A stretch of 64,000 bases of DNA from Hyphomicrobiales bacterium (lineage in GTDB: Bacteria; Pseudomonadota; Alphaproteobacteria; Rhizobiales; Rhizobiaceae): the NCBI GenBank assembly GCA_900465665.1, contig UBJO01000016.1, forward strand, positions 186,001-250,000, written 5' to 3'. Shown one piece after another: positions 8,608-18,086 of the stretch. The notes under the pieces were generated by a model that was not told the origin of the DNA, ran no database searches, and worked only from the letters and a program-made list of their open reading frames with translations. Positions within the stretch are counted from its first letter, which is position 1; each line of letters starts with the position of its first letter. A program made the position numbers and the translations under genes.

Positions 8608-8737
8608 CGCGCTTCGCGATCCTTTGGATTCGCTCGCCTCGCTTTAGGTCTCTGCTTGTCGTGTGTGGCTGACGCACCGCCGCGCTTTTTTTGCACAACA
8701 TGCTTTGAGGCTCACTCTCTCCCGAGCCGAAGAGCAG

Positions 8738-8769
8738 ATGCCCGCCGCGGGTCTCGCGGCGGGCATTTT
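8738..8769 (+). terminator. Hairpin terminator of the sugar operon
   Basis: A 12-base-pair stem (arms ATGCCCGCCGCG and CGCGGCGGGCAT) with a 5-base loop is followed by TTTT on the + strand. It lies 130 bases after the binding-protein gene and 10 bases from the 3' end of the convergent HAD gene, so it may serve both. Confidence 0.65.
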
Positions 8770-8778
8770 CATGCCTGT

Positions 8779-9447
8779 CTACTTGCCGAGGCCGACCTTG
8801 CCGTCCTCATAGATCCGGACCTTCACGTGTTCGTAGGAATGGAGCGTGGAATGCGAGGTTTCGAGGGCGTGATGCTGCGTCGCGGTGATGACCAGGACGT
8901 CGGAGCCGGCAGCTTCTCCCGCCAGAATGCCCGCCTGCACGTCTTCGAACACAAGGCATTCGCTCGGGCTGAAGCCGAGACGTTCGGCGCCCAGGATGTA
9001 GCATTGTGGATTGGGCTTGCCGATCTCCACATCCTCGGCAGTGACGATGAATTTCGGGATCGGCAGGCCAGCTGCTTCCAGGCGCTTGTGCGCAAGCCGA
9101 AGCGGCGAGGAGGTAACGATCGCCCAGCGATCCGACGGCAGAGCAGCCAGGAATGACGCTGCACCCGGCAGAGCGAATACGCCCTCGACATCATTGACCT
9201 CGGCCTCCGTGATGGCAGCTGCTTCGGCAACCGGATCAACGCCCGGCAGGTTCAGCTTGGCGATGGTGTCGACACCACGTGAGCCGTGCATGGTCGGCAA
9301 GAACGTCGCGACATCTAGCCCCTGTCGCGCGGCCCATGCGCCCCAGACGCGCTCGGCGGCCAGAAGCGAGTTCAAGATCGTGCCGTCCATGTCGAAAAGG
9401 AAGGCGGAGTAGGGACGGTCGAAGCAGGAAGGCGTGGTATCCGACAT
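8779..9447 (-). CDS. HAD-superfamily hydrolase (phosphoglycolate/sugar phosphatase-like)
   Basis: 222-residue HAD subfamily IA phosphatase. Motif I is FLFDMDGTIL with the nucleophilic Asp and the general acid/base two residues later. Motif II is IVTSS, and motif III/IV is GKPNPQCY ... CLVFEDVQAG. The helical cap between motifs I and II is of the beta-phosphoglucomutase/2-deoxyglucose-6-phosphatase type, so a small sugar phosphate is the likely substrate. The ATG at 9447 is preferred over an upstream TTG at 9477. It is convergent with the sugar operon. Confidence 0.88.
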   Translation of the reverse strand: MSDTTPSCFDRPYSAFLFDMDGTILNSLLAAERVWGAWAARQGLDVATFLPTMHGSRGVDTIAKLNLPGVDPVAEAAAITEAEVNDVEGVFALPGAASFLAALPSDRWAIVTSSPLRLAHKRLEAAGLPIPKFIVTAEDVEIGKPNPQCYILGAERLGFSPSECLVFEDVQAGILAGEAAGSDVLVITATQHHALETSHSTLHSYEHVKVRIYEDGKVGLGK

Positions 9448-9577
9448 TGGACGAGCTTTCTCATCTGTGACGGACAAACGCGCTCACCCGTCTTCGTTTT
9501 CTCGCCAGCCGGGATACCTGATCCGGCCTGACATTGAAACCATCAGGGAAGAGAAAACCCGCATGCACAATTTCCGA

Positions 9578-9745
9578 TCAGTGGAGATCGAGGCTGAGCT
9601 GCTGGCCCTTGATCTTGGGGAGCGGCAGTCCAATTCCGATCTTGCCGAAGACGCGGCGGCGGCGTTCTGCATCGCGTTCCCGCTCCGCGCGCGACGCGGC
9701 CACGACCGCCAATGCGTTTGCTATGACTTCCTCAGTTCTTGTCAT
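9578..9745 (-). CDS. 55-residue SOS-regulated small protein with a C-terminal clamp-binding motif
   Basis: A 55-codon gene reading from ATG at 9745 to TGA at 9578, with GAGG 7 bases upstream. The N-terminal 30 residues should form a charged helix (TEEVIANALAVVAAS, then RAERERDAERRRR). A short basic, hydrophobic stretch follows, and residues 49-54 are QLSLDL, one residue before the end. This fits the hexapeptide consensus QLxLxL by which Hda, polymerases and repair proteins dock on the beta sliding clamp. No membrane segment or signal is present. The promoter carries a perfect LexA box. No family is recognised; a role at the replication fork during DNA damage is inferred. Confidence 0.75.
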   Translation of the reverse strand: MTRTEEVIANALAVVAASRAERERDAERRRRVFGKIGIGLPLPKIKGQQLSLDLH

Positions 9746-9763
9746 ACGCTTACCTCGCTATTT

Positions 9764-9778
9764 GTTCTTATTATGTTC
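9764..9778 (-). promoter_or_regulatory. LexA (SOS) box
   Basis: GTTC-TTATTAT-GTTC is an exact match to the alphaproteobacterial LexA operator GTTC-N7-GTTC. It overlaps the -10 element of the promoter at 9770-9798 and sits 18 bases before the start codon of the 55-residue gene, an ideal place for LexA repression. Confidence 0.85.
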
Positions 9779-9798
9779 TATTTTTCGGAGAACGTCAA
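9770..9798 (-). promoter_or_regulatory. Sigma-70 promoter of the 55-residue SOS gene
   Basis: On the minus strand, TTGACG (9798-9793) and CATAAT (9775-9770) are separated by exactly 17 bases; each differs from consensus at one position. The predicted start lies near 9763, giving an untranslated leader of about 18 bases that holds the GAGG ribosome binding site. Confidence 0.75.
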
Positions 9799-9858
9799 GA
9801 GCGATGTCGCGCAAGCCTCCGCGCATGTCAGCCGGTAGGGTGGGATGGTGTCGCGGGG

Positions 9859-12216
9859 TTACTTGGTTTCCGGGTGGGTCGCGGCCTGCAGATCGGCCAA
9901 GCCCCGATACCCGTCTTTGCTGCCAACCGATGCGGCGGCGGTGAAGATGCGTTCCGCATCTCCATACATCTGCAGATTAAGGTAGCTGTAGCCCCTGAGG
10001 ACCATAAGATCGATCCGCTCCTGCTGCAACTGTGCGCGTTGGTCCAGATAGACAAGCGCTTCGCGGTAGCGCTTGGCGGAGAATGCGGCGAGCGCGCGGT
10101 CGGCAAGGATCGAAACCTGCAGTTCTGCTGCCCGCTGGCGGGTCTGTGGCGCCTTGGTCGCTGCCACGGCGGCGTTGTTGGACAGGCCTGCGCGCAGATA
10201 GGCGAGGCTCTGGCCATAGGCCGCGTCTTCACGAACCTTGCGGGTCGGGCTGGCGAGCGCGGCTTCGAAGGCCTCGACTGCCTCCATCGGCCGGTTCAGG
10301 TCCATCAGGCACCAGCCACGGGTCAGCGCGCTCTGGGGATCGAGCAGGCGGGCGTCAATTGTGGTCAAGCAGCCGCGCGTCTGGCGAGCGCCGCGCGCAA
10401 CGGCGGGCTGCGACGCCTGCTGCATTGGTTCGGCCTGGCGCGGCAGCGAGCGCTGAACCGGAGCGGCCACCAATGGAGCGGGCTCGGCGATTACCCGCCG
10501 CTGGTAGGATTGCGGCGGCGATGGTTGAGCCTGTTGCGGTTGGGCCTGCTGCGTCTGTGGGGCTTGGCCGGGTCCGGGAAGGGGGGCTTGTGCTTGCGGC
10601 GTCAGCGCCGAGGTCTCGCCAAGCTGAGCGATGCGCGCCGAGCGTCCCGCCCAGAGACGCTGCAATTCTGTGACGCCCCGGCGGTCGTTCAGTTGCTCGC
10701 GCGTGATCGCTAGGCCGTAGGCCGAGGGTTCGTCATCCGGCTTCCAGCGCAGCGCGGTTTCAAACCAGCGCGCTGCCGTTTGTGGTTGGTTAAATGAGCG
10801 TGCGTACCAGCCGAACTGCTGTGCTGTCGGCACGTATTTCTGCGCGATGATCTCGGTCGCAATGCGACTAAGCACGTCCTCGGGAATACTGGCCGGCGGC
10901 TGCAGCGCCATCAGGTTGGCGGTGGCGGCGAGATAGGTCGCGGTCGCGTCCTTGGAATCGCCTCTCCACTTGTACATGACGTCTTCGGCTTCTTGTTCCT
11001 TCTTCTGTGCGATCAGCGCCAAGGCGAGACCTTGCGATGCGCTCGCGGAATCCTCTTTTGCGCGCGCGGCACGGAACCACTTTTCCGCGTCGGTGTGATT
11101 GTCGCGTCGCAGGTGATACCAGCCGAGAAGGAGATCGTCTGAGGCGAGACCCTGTGTTTCGGCCAACCGTTGCACCAGCTTCAGGTAGTCAGGGGAGATG
11201 GCAAGGTTGGGATTGGCATTGCCGGCGGCGACAAAATTGCGCGCGAGGTCGTTGCGGATGCTGTCGAATTCGCGACCGCCGTTTCCATCCGGCCGCTCGA
11301 GTCCCAACAGCACTTGCATGGGCGCGTATGGCAACAAAGCGGACGCCTTCTGCACAGTCGCCAACCGCTCCTGCGGATTGGTGCATGCTTTCAGGATGTA
11401 GCTGTAGGCGTCCTGCGCACGCTGCATGCGGTCCGTGCGGGCAAAGGCTTCCGCCACGCGCCACAGGACGTCGATGTCGGCGCAGGTTAGCAGGCTGGGC
11501 GTCGCCGCGCCAATCTGCACGACGGTCGCATATTGTTTCAAGTCGGATGCATTCACCAGACGTGCACGCGCTTCTGCAACGTCCAGCCGGTCAAGCAGGT
11601 CGGCCGGCGGTTGCCAGCCGACTTCGGCGGTCTGCCGGTCAGCAATCGATTTGCGAAGTTCGGCGTAGCGGCCCTCGGAATAGAGCTGCCACATGGCCTC
11701 CAGCTGTTTGTCCCCGCTTTGAGGAACGGCGAGCGGATCCGCCGGAGGCACCCAGTTCGGATAGAGCGCCTGTAGTCTCGATATCTCTGCCTGCAGTCTT
11801 GCCTTGTCGCCACGGCTGGCGAAATAGCGAAGCGCGCTTTCATCGACTTTTGGCGCTGTAGGCTGGGCGTTCGGAGCCGCAGAGGCTGGTTTCTGCGGTG
11901 CCGGCGGTTGAGGCTGCGGCTGTGCTTGGGCGACCGCATCTGGTTGCGGAGCGGCCCTTTCGCCTTGCGGCTGCGCGTTGATCGGGGTTTGCGCGCCTGC
12001 TGCTGCCTGTATCCGCTCGGCGATCGATTGAATATCGCCCGGCTGCTTGGGTGGGCCGTCGGGACCGCTGAACCGCCCCATCAGCATTAGTTGGGCCGTT
12101 GCGGGCTGGTTGAGGCCGAGCATATCCTGAATGGCGGCGCGATCTTTCAGCGCAGTGACAAGACCTGCCACCACCACTGCGACCGACACTGCGACAAGCG
12201 AGGATTTCAAAGGCAC
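9859..12216 (-). CDS. bcsK: Cellulose synthesis TPR protein BcsK
   Basis: 785 residues. One N-terminal membrane segment (about 6-24) is followed by a Pro/Gln/Ala-rich linker (about 85-120), then TPR-like helical repeats to about 560, a second Gln/Pro linker, and further repeats to the end. Class III cellulose operons of Agrobacterium and Rhizobium carry such a TPR protein in place of BcsC. The C-terminal outer-membrane barrel of BcsC is missing here, as expected for BcsK. It probably scaffolds the synthase or links it to the peptidoglycan and outer envelope. The start overlaps the bcsZ end by 10 bases; it is last in the operon. Confidence 0.85.
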   Translation of the reverse strand: MPLKSSLVAVSVAVVVAGLVTALKDRAAIQDMLGLNQPATAQLMLMGRFSGPDGPPKQPGDIQSIAERIQAAAGAQTPINAQPQGERAAPQPDAVAQAQPQPQPPAPQKPASAAPNAQPTAPKVDESALRYFASRGDKARLQAEISRLQALYPNWVPPADPLAVPQSGDKQLEAMWQLYSEGRYAELRKSIADRQTAEVGWQPPADLLDRLDVAEARARLVNASDLKQYATVVQIGAATPSLLTCADIDVLWRVAEAFARTDRMQRAQDAYSYILKACTNPQERLATVQKASALLPYAPMQVLLGLERPDGNGGREFDSIRNDLARNFVAAGNANPNLAISPDYLKLVQRLAETQGLASDDLLLGWYHLRRDNHTDAEKWFRAARAKEDSASASQGLALALIAQKKEQEAEDVMYKWRGDSKDATATYLAATANLMALQPPASIPEDVLSRIATEIIAQKYVPTAQQFGWYARSFNQPQTAARWFETALRWKPDDEPSAYGLAITREQLNDRRGVTELQRLWAGRSARIAQLGETSALTPQAQAPLPGPGQAPQTQQAQPQQAQPSPPQSYQRRVIAEPAPLVAAPVQRSLPRQAEPMQQASQPAVARGARQTRGCLTTIDARLLDPQSALTRGWCLMDLNRPMEAVEAFEAALASPTRKVREDAAYGQSLAYLRAGLSNNAAVAATKAPQTRQRAAELQVSILADRALAAFSAKRYREALVYLDQRAQLQQERIDLMVLRGYSYLNLQMYGDAERIFTAAASVGSKDGYRGLADLQAATHPETK

Positions 12217-13259
12217 TCTGGATGTTTCTCCGCGACGAAGGCCAACCCCAGGAGTTGAAGGGTCGATGGATAATAGAGCGATGGCGCGAACTGCCGGGAC
12301 GAGGCGGGCAGCTTCGTTCCTTGTGCTACACAGGCCACAACATCGTTAACAATTCGATAACCAGCGTCATCAAGTGGTTGTTTCGGCTGGCCGTCTTTCA
12401 AGTTAATCGTCGCCGGCGCACCATTGCCGGCGGTCATTCCCGACGATAACCGTAAGAGCAGTTCCTTGTCCGAAACTCCCGCCCGGGCGAGATAAAGCGG
12501 GATGCGGATGGCATTGTAGCCGAACTCCGCATCGAAACCCTCGGCCGGTTGCGGCTGACGGTGAAGGCTGACCCAATCTGCCGGCAGCTTGCGCGGTCCA
12601 AACTGCATGGTGCTGAGCAATGCCAGTCCATCCTCGGTTAGCGCACCCCACGCGTCGGAAGGGGCGAGCAGCGCCATCACGGGAATGGCCTCGTAAATCC
12701 AGTAGGACGGATTGATCACCGGCCCGTCCTTGCGGCCGGGAGCGTTGAAGCCCTCGACACCGGGCAGAAGGATCGTGCGCCCGCTCGATTTGACCACGGC
12801 GTTGGCCAAAAGCGCGTTGGCGATCTTGGCGGCAGCTTCGAGATAGTCGTTGTTCTTCCAGGCGGAGCCTGCCAGCGCCAGCGCATAGGCGATCAGCATG
12901 TCGCCATCGGTTGCATTATTGGCGTCGGCGACATGCGGCTTGGCCGACGGATCCCACTTCCAGACCGCGAGACCGTCGTCGCGCAGCAGCAATTCGGTCC
13001 GGGTAAAATACCAGATCTGCTCGAAATCCGCCTGATTGTTTGCGAGGTAGGAGAGCCAAAGGCCATAGCCCTGTCCCTCGCTGTGGCTTATATTGCCGTT
13101 GGCGTTGTCGACAATGCGACCGCTCGGGTCGAGGAACTTCGCCTTGTAAGCACTCCACGACTCTGCATCAATCTTTGCCGTCTGTGCGGATGCGGCCTGC
13201 TGCAAGCCAAGCAGCGATGCGAGCGACACCACCACCATTATCGTCAGCCATCCCCTCAT
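12207..13259 (-). CDS. bcsZ: Periplasmic endo-1,4-beta-glucanase BcsZ (GH8)
   Basis: 350-residue GH8 cellulase of the cellulose synthase operon (celC in Agrobacterium nomenclature). It trims or untangles nascent glucan in the periplasm. A Sec signal peptide spans residues 1-25 (cleavage after ASAQ or nearby). The catalytic acid is in HSEGQGYG (about E61), and the aspartate region is ATDGDMLIAYAL (D118/D120). Length is normal. The ATG overlaps the bcsB stop (ATGA, 13256-13259), implying translational coupling. Confidence 0.93.
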   Translation of the reverse strand: MRGWLTIMVVVSLASLLGLQQAASAQTAKIDAESWSAYKAKFLDPSGRIVDNANGNISHSEGQGYGLWLSYLANNQADFEQIWYFTRTELLLRDDGLAVWKWDPSAKPHVADANNATDGDMLIAYALALAGSAWKNNDYLEAAAKIANALLANAVVKSSGRTILLPGVEGFNAPGRKDGPVINPSYWIYEAIPVMALLAPSDAWGALTEDGLALLSTMQFGPRKLPADWVSLHRQPQPAEGFDAEFGYNAIRIPLYLARAGVSDKELLLRLSSGMTAGNGAPATINLKDGQPKQPLDDAGYRIVNDVVACVAQGTKLPASSRQFAPSLYYPSTLQLLGLAFVAEKHPECL

Positions 13260-15838
13260 TCGCGGCGGCCCAGTCTTCCAAGCATGCCGGCCGTCGCAAC
13301 GCCGATCAGAAGCGACAAGATGACGAGCAACACCGCATAGGACAAGACGTTGGTCGAGAGCCAGTTGGCCGCAATCAGCCGATAGTTCGCGAAGGTCCAG
13401 CCCTCCGTCGCGATGAAGTCGAAACGGCTGACTGGCACGGTATCGATCTTGCCGGTCGCGGCCGAAAAGGTCGTCACGTGCCCCTCGATCTCAGGCCAGT
13501 TCAGCTGTGACGTCATGGCATCAGCACCTTCCCTCAGATCTTTGGCCGATGGCGCCGTCACGATCGTCCAGGTGCCGTTACCGGCCGTATTCGCGCCTTG
13601 CGCGATCAGGAAGCTGTTCGTGTTCGAGGGCGTAAAGACCTGCTCGGCGCCAGGTATGAACTGCAGCGTACTCAGGGAAATATCGAAGTTGCGACGCAGC
13701 CATTCCTGGAAGGAGGTGATCTGTCCCTGCCAGACGCCGCCGCTCACTTTGGAGCGCCATTCATCGAACATGACGTTGGTCTCGCTCGGCGTCGTCTGTG
13801 TCGCGGCGAGCGGTCTCCACATTGCCTGGCTGGTCGTCGCGATGTTGAGCTGTGAGAGGACGGCCTGCGGCATCTGCGAGATGGAGCCGACGAACATGGC
13901 GTCGCGTTCGCCGATCGCGCCTGGCGAGGCGGCGGGTTCGACGTCGATCGGCCGACCTGCCATCAAGGCCATCTGCCCGAGCACGGTCGCCGTGGCGGAG
14001 AGCGTGTCGGGATCTACGCGGTCGATGAAGATCGGGGTAGGGGAGGCGGCGCGGCTGTAGGGGTAACCGGTGCCGGCAAGCGCTGCGAGGTTCGGCCGCT
14101 GGCCGACCCGGGCGAAATCGGGCATGTGGAATTCGCTGGTGTCGAACAGCGCGAAGCGCGGTCCCGCGCTTGCTGCCGTTCCCGGCACGCAAACATTGTC
14201 CTCGTCCGTCTGCAGAATCGTTTCGATCGACACTGAGTTCAAGCCGGGCTTGAAGTGTCGCATCGTCACGCGGATTGGCAGATGGCGATAGATGCCGCCG
14301 CCTTTCGTGGTGATCGGTAGCGTCGAGGCGATGTTGCCGTTGACGTAGACATCGATGTGGCTGCCCGGTAGCACATTTTGGGTATAGGCGGCATCCAGAA
14401 GGACCGTCGCCTCGCCATAGGCGTTGGCGTAAAAGTCGGCCGGTACGGCGATGTTGAAGGTCGTGCGGAAGCGCCGTCCCGAGAACTCGGTCGATTTGAC
14501 ACCCAATTGGGAGAAGGCGATCGTCCTGTCCGAAAAGATCAGCGGCGCATCGGGCGCGGTCCAACGCTGCGTGGCGAGGACGTCTCGGCGCACCGTGACG
14601 GCGCGGTCGGTCGTGGACACGATGGTCTCGATTGCTGTCGCGATCGCCGGCCAGGACGGTCCGGTGATCAGAAGTACGGTCTGGCCAGAGCGCGGGTCGG
14701 TTGCAAAGGTTGCAAGCGGCGCCGTCTGCGCGGCGACCGGCACTGCAAACAGCGGCTGCAATTCGCTTGGCGTGCCAACCACGACCGTCATTCGGCCTGG
14801 AGACGAGGCGGACAGGGAACCGCTTGTAAACGACATGGTCTGGTTCGGCATGCCGCTCAGGATCGAGAGACCTTGAACCAGCCTTAGAAGCGGCTTCGTC
14901 GTCCCCGGCTGCTCGAGCGCGGGCACGACGAAGTTGAAGGCGGTCTGGCCGGCGTCGTCGACGCCGATCGCGCGGATGGCATCGGTGCTGGAGAACTTCG
15001 CCGCCTCTTCGCCGACAAAGGTGAGATAGGTTTGCGAGGGGTCGATATCCGACCAGAGTTCGTAGGTCGATTGCACGGTGCAATCGGTGCGATGACGTTG
15101 CTTCGCTTCGATCGTGAGAAGGTTTGCTCCTGGCTGCAGCAGGCGCGGCGGGATGCTCAAGGAGACGGTCGACGCTCCATCCGACGAGCCGATGGGCTGC
15201 TCACCGATGACCCTGTTGTTGATCAAGATGGTGAATTGCGAGCTCTCCGGTGCGACGACGATGGCGTTCTGGTAGGTGAAGTTGAAGGTCGCCTGTGCCG
15301 CTGCCTGCTCTGGTGTCAGGTAGACTGACCAAGACTTGCGGTCATATTCGCCGTCCAGCCCAAGCTTTGCGAAAGGCACGACGTAGCGGCGCGATGTGCC
15401 GGGTGGCAAAGGCGCGAGAGCCGCAGCGACCGCTGATTTCTGCGGCGGCTGTGCTGTTGGCGTTGCAGTCCGCGCTGCAGCTGCTGGCGGCGATGCTGGC
15501 CCTGGCTGGATGGGGGGTGCATCCGCCTGGGCTGGCGCAGATACCGGCTGTTGCGTGGTTGGTGTCGCTGGCGTGACCGCGAAAGGCTGCATAGGCGTCA
15601 CGGCTGCCGGCGGGGCGGCGGGCGCGGGTGTCGCGCGCGGCTGTGTTGCGATGTCAGGCGCAGGCGCAGGCGTTGCTGTTGGAGCGGAAGCAGGAGGCGT
15701 CGCCGGAAGTGTCAAGCGCGGCACGGCGGGCATTGCCTCAGGCGGACGTTCGCCCGACATGTCGAAGGGCGACGTCTGCGCATAGGCGAGCGTGGTGGCG
15801 GCAAGCAGGAAACCGAGGGACGTGGCGGTCTTGCGCAT
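13256..15838 (-). CDS. bcsB: Cellulose synthase periplasmic subunit BcsB
   Basis: 860 residues. An N-terminal signal (MRKTATSLGFLLAATTLAYA) precedes a long Pro/Ala/Thr/Gln-rich linker (about 30-135), then the paired carbohydrate-binding and flavodoxin-like domains of BcsB, and a C-terminal membrane anchor (SYAVLLVILSLLIGVATAGML). The anchor completes the BcsA channel and the periplasmic domains guide the glucan. The start at 15838 is fixed by the one-base overlap with the bcsA stop (TGATG). A longer in-frame reading to 16270 would lie inside bcsA. The low-complexity linker is longer than in enteric BcsB. Confidence 0.93.
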   Translation of the reverse strand: MRKTATSLGFLLAATTLAYAQTSPFDMSGERPPEAMPAVPRLTLPATPPASAPTATPAPAPDIATQPRATPAPAAPPAAVTPMQPFAVTPATPTTQQPVSAPAQADAPPIQPGPASPPAAAARTATPTAQPPQKSAVAAALAPLPPGTSRRYVVPFAKLGLDGEYDRKSWSVYLTPEQAAAQATFNFTYQNAIVVAPESSQFTILINNRVIGEQPIGSSDGASTVSLSIPPRLLQPGANLLTIEAKQRHRTDCTVQSTYELWSDIDPSQTYLTFVGEEAAKFSSTDAIRAIGVDDAGQTAFNFVVPALEQPGTTKPLLRLVQGLSILSGMPNQTMSFTSGSLSASSPGRMTVVVGTPSELQPLFAVPVAAQTAPLATFATDPRSGQTVLLITGPSWPAIATAIETIVSTTDRAVTVRRDVLATQRWTAPDAPLIFSDRTIAFSQLGVKSTEFSGRRFRTTFNIAVPADFYANAYGEATVLLDAAYTQNVLPGSHIDVYVNGNIASTLPITTKGGGIYRHLPIRVTMRHFKPGLNSVSIETILQTDEDNVCVPGTAASAGPRFALFDTSEFHMPDFARVGQRPNLAALAGTGYPYSRAASPTPIFIDRVDPDTLSATATVLGQMALMAGRPIDVEPAASPGAIGERDAMFVGSISQMPQAVLSQLNIATTSQAMWRPLAATQTTPSETNVMFDEWRSKVSGGVWQGQITSFQEWLRRNFDISLSTLQFIPGAEQVFTPSNTNSFLIAQGANTAGNGTWTIVTAPSAKDLREGADAMTSQLNWPEIEGHVTTFSAATGKIDTVPVSRFDFIATEGWTFANYRLIAANWLSTNVLSYAVLLVILSLLIGVATAGMLGRLGRRE

Positions 15839-18027
15839 CAGCCATTCACCTTCGAGACTTGCCGCTGCTCTTCTCGCTCCGGCCGCATGCTGCGGAAGAA
15901 ATAGACCAAGCCGCGGCTCGTTTGATAAAATGCAAGGCCGACGAACCAGATCGTTCCGCGGATCAGACCGGGGTTGCGCCGACGGCCTTCCTGGAATTGT
16001 GTCCACTGCGCTGAGTTCGCAAACATCAGGTCGGCGATCAGCCGGTGATCGAGCGCGCTCTTCGGAACATACTGGCAGCCCACTGCAAGCAATCCGTCTG
16101 TCGGCTGAATGTTGCGCACCACCAGTGGCAGTGTTTCGAGATCGGCGCCGCTGAACGGCCGGAAGCGAACTTCGCCTTCCACACCCACCAACGATTGCTC
16201 CAGCTGCTTGTCGAACACATGCAGGCGGGCTCCGTGCACAGACACGTCCTCGATCGACGCCGTGTACCACTTGCCATTGATGCCGAACTCCGCCCGGCGG
16301 TTGACGCGCACGCGACGAGAGGAGGCGCGTTCGCCGCGTTCAGACACGACGCCAAGCGCGCAGCCGGCCATGATCAGGTTGATCAGGTTCCAGCCGCCGA
16401 CGACGAGCGTGACGTCGGCTTTATAGGGCTCGGTATAAATGCGGTAGATGGTCACAATCAGCGCGATGATCTGCACCGCGAAAATGACAAAGAAGGGACG
16501 GCTGATTTCCGACAGGCGGCTGACGGCGATCGACTCATCCTTGGCGGTAACCTTGAAGGTGGGCTTCCTCGGGTTCAGCATCACTGAGATCACGGCCGGC
16601 AGCAGATGCACCGTCTGCACATATTCGTAGAGCTCGGAAATCCATGGCCAGCGGAACGAACCGTAGAGGTAGTTCTGCATGATGAGGTTCACGAGCATAT
16701 AAGCGAGCGTATAAGCCAGGAACTCACCGCCGGAGGCCGTGAAGATCTCTAGGTCGAAGAACAGGTAGCATAATGGCGCAAACAGGAAGACCGTGCGCGG
16801 AAAGGGGAACAGCCAGAAAAGCGTCGACGACATGTAGCAGAAGCGCTGCGGAATCGTCAGGCCGCGCTTGAGCAGCGGGAAGCGAAACCTGAGGATCTGC
16901 ATCATGCCCTGAGCCCAGCGGCTACGCTGGCCTATAAAGCTTGCGAACGTTGCCGGCTGCAGGCCGGCAATCAGCGGCTTGTCGACATAGATGCTGTTCC
17001 AGCCGCTTCCGTGCAACGCCAGCGCCGTCTCGCAGTCCTCGGTGATACTGATGCCGCTGAAACCGTTCTGCGATTCCAGCGCCTTGCGGCTCAAAACCGC
17101 CGCTGAGCCGCAGAAGAAGGCTGCATTCCACTTGTCGAGTCCGCGCTGGATGATGCCGTAGAACATCTCGTTCTCACTCGGCATGTTGTCGAAGGTGCGC
17201 AAATTGCGCTCCAGCGGATCGGGATTAATGAAGAAGTGCGGCGTCTGCACAAGGAAAAGCTTCGGATCGTCGTCGAAATAACCGACGGTTTCGAGCAGGA
17301 AGTCGCGCGCCGGTGCGTGGTCGGCATCGAAAACCGCGATCAACTCACCGGTCGAATGCTGCATGCCGTTGTTGAGATTACCGGCCTTGGCGTGCTCGTT
17401 GCGCTCGCGCGTCAGATAGCGGACGCCGATTTCTTCGCAGAGCTGCTTGAGCTCGTTGTGGCGTGCGACGGCGGCCTGCGCCTCCAGCAGCTTGTTCGAA
17501 TTGCGCTTTTGCACCGTCCCGCCGTCGTCGAGCAGCCATACGGTCAGCTTGTCGGCCGGATAGTCCATCGCCTTCGCGGCCGAGAGCGTGTTGGCGAGAA
17601 GATGAGAATCCTCGTTATAGGTCGGCACGAAGACGTCGACATGCGGAAAGCGCTGGAGTTTGCCTACCCGCGAAGGACGTGGCGGCAAGGGGGTGGCGAC
17701 GATGAAGAGGCTGAGCGCCAGCATCGCCACGCTGTACATCTCAGCAAGATAGAGCAGCAGGCCGGGAATGAAGTTTTCCGGCTGGTTGACCGGGGGCAAT
17801 GTGTTGGTCGTCCGCCAGTAGACATAGCGCATGACGATCGCGGTACCGAAGGCTAGCGCAATCAGGCGCCATGTGCCTTCACCCTTCAGGCCCTTGATGA
17901 TCGCCATCACGGCGACAACGGTGATGCTGGCGATCAACTGCGCCTGCAAATTCACCGGCAGGGTCACCAGCGCGACCACACAGATCGCAACCACTGCCCA
18001 GATCAAGATGCTGCGGGCCTTATGCAT
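15838..18027 (-). CDS. bcsA: Cellulose synthase catalytic subunit BcsA (UDP-forming, c-di-GMP-activated)
   Basis: 729-residue inner-membrane GT2 synthase that polymerises glucose from UDP-glucose and extrudes the chain. Catalytic motifs are in order: DDGG (167-170), DAD (234-236), TED (329-331) and QRSRW (367-371). About eight membrane segments flank the glycosyltransferase domain. A C-terminal PilZ domain begins near residue 560 with RRVRVNRRAEF and continues to DVSVHGARL, so the enzyme should need cyclic di-GMP. A 59-base gap separates it from bcsN. It equals celA of Agrobacterium. Confidence 0.95.
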   Translation of the reverse strand: MHKARSILIWAVVAICVVALVTLPVNLQAQLIASITVVAVMAIIKGLKGEGTWRLIALAFGTAIVMRYVYWRTTNTLPPVNQPENFIPGLLLYLAEMYSVAMLALSLFIVATPLPPRPSRVGKLQRFPHVDVFVPTYNEDSHLLANTLSAAKAMDYPADKLTVWLLDDGGTVQKRNSNKLLEAQAAVARHNELKQLCEEIGVRYLTRERNEHAKAGNLNNGMQHSTGELIAVFDADHAPARDFLLETVGYFDDDPKLFLVQTPHFFINPDPLERNLRTFDNMPSENEMFYGIIQRGLDKWNAAFFCGSAAVLSRKALESQNGFSGISITEDCETALALHGSGWNSIYVDKPLIAGLQPATFASFIGQRSRWAQGMMQILRFRFPLLKRGLTIPQRFCYMSSTLFWLFPFPRTVFLFAPLCYLFFDLEIFTASGGEFLAYTLAYMLVNLIMQNYLYGSFRWPWISELYEYVQTVHLLPAVISVMLNPRKPTFKVTAKDESIAVSRLSEISRPFFVIFAVQIIALIVTIYRIYTEPYKADVTLVVGGWNLINLIMAGCALGVVSERGERASSRRVRVNRRAEFGINGKWYTASIEDVSVHGARLHVFDKQLEQSLVGVEGEVRFRPFSGADLETLPLVVRNIQPTDGLLAVGCQYVPKSALDHRLIADLMFANSAQWTQFQEGRRRNPGLIRGTIWFVGLAFYQTSRGLVYFFRSMRPEREEQRQVSKVNG

Positions 18028-18086
18028 CGGCGTTCCTTCAAAGGCATTGTGCCGTGCATCGTTTCCGGTGCCGGCCTAGCTGATCG

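Noticed and set aside
13761..15083. 440-codon minus-strand frame
   Set aside because: It lies within bcsB in another frame and is Arg/His-rich with no family features.
15839..16270. In-frame extension of bcsB to a 1004-residue reading
   Set aside because: The extension lies inside bcsA in another frame; the bcsA stop overlaps the bcsB ATG at 15838, which is followed by a normal signal peptide.
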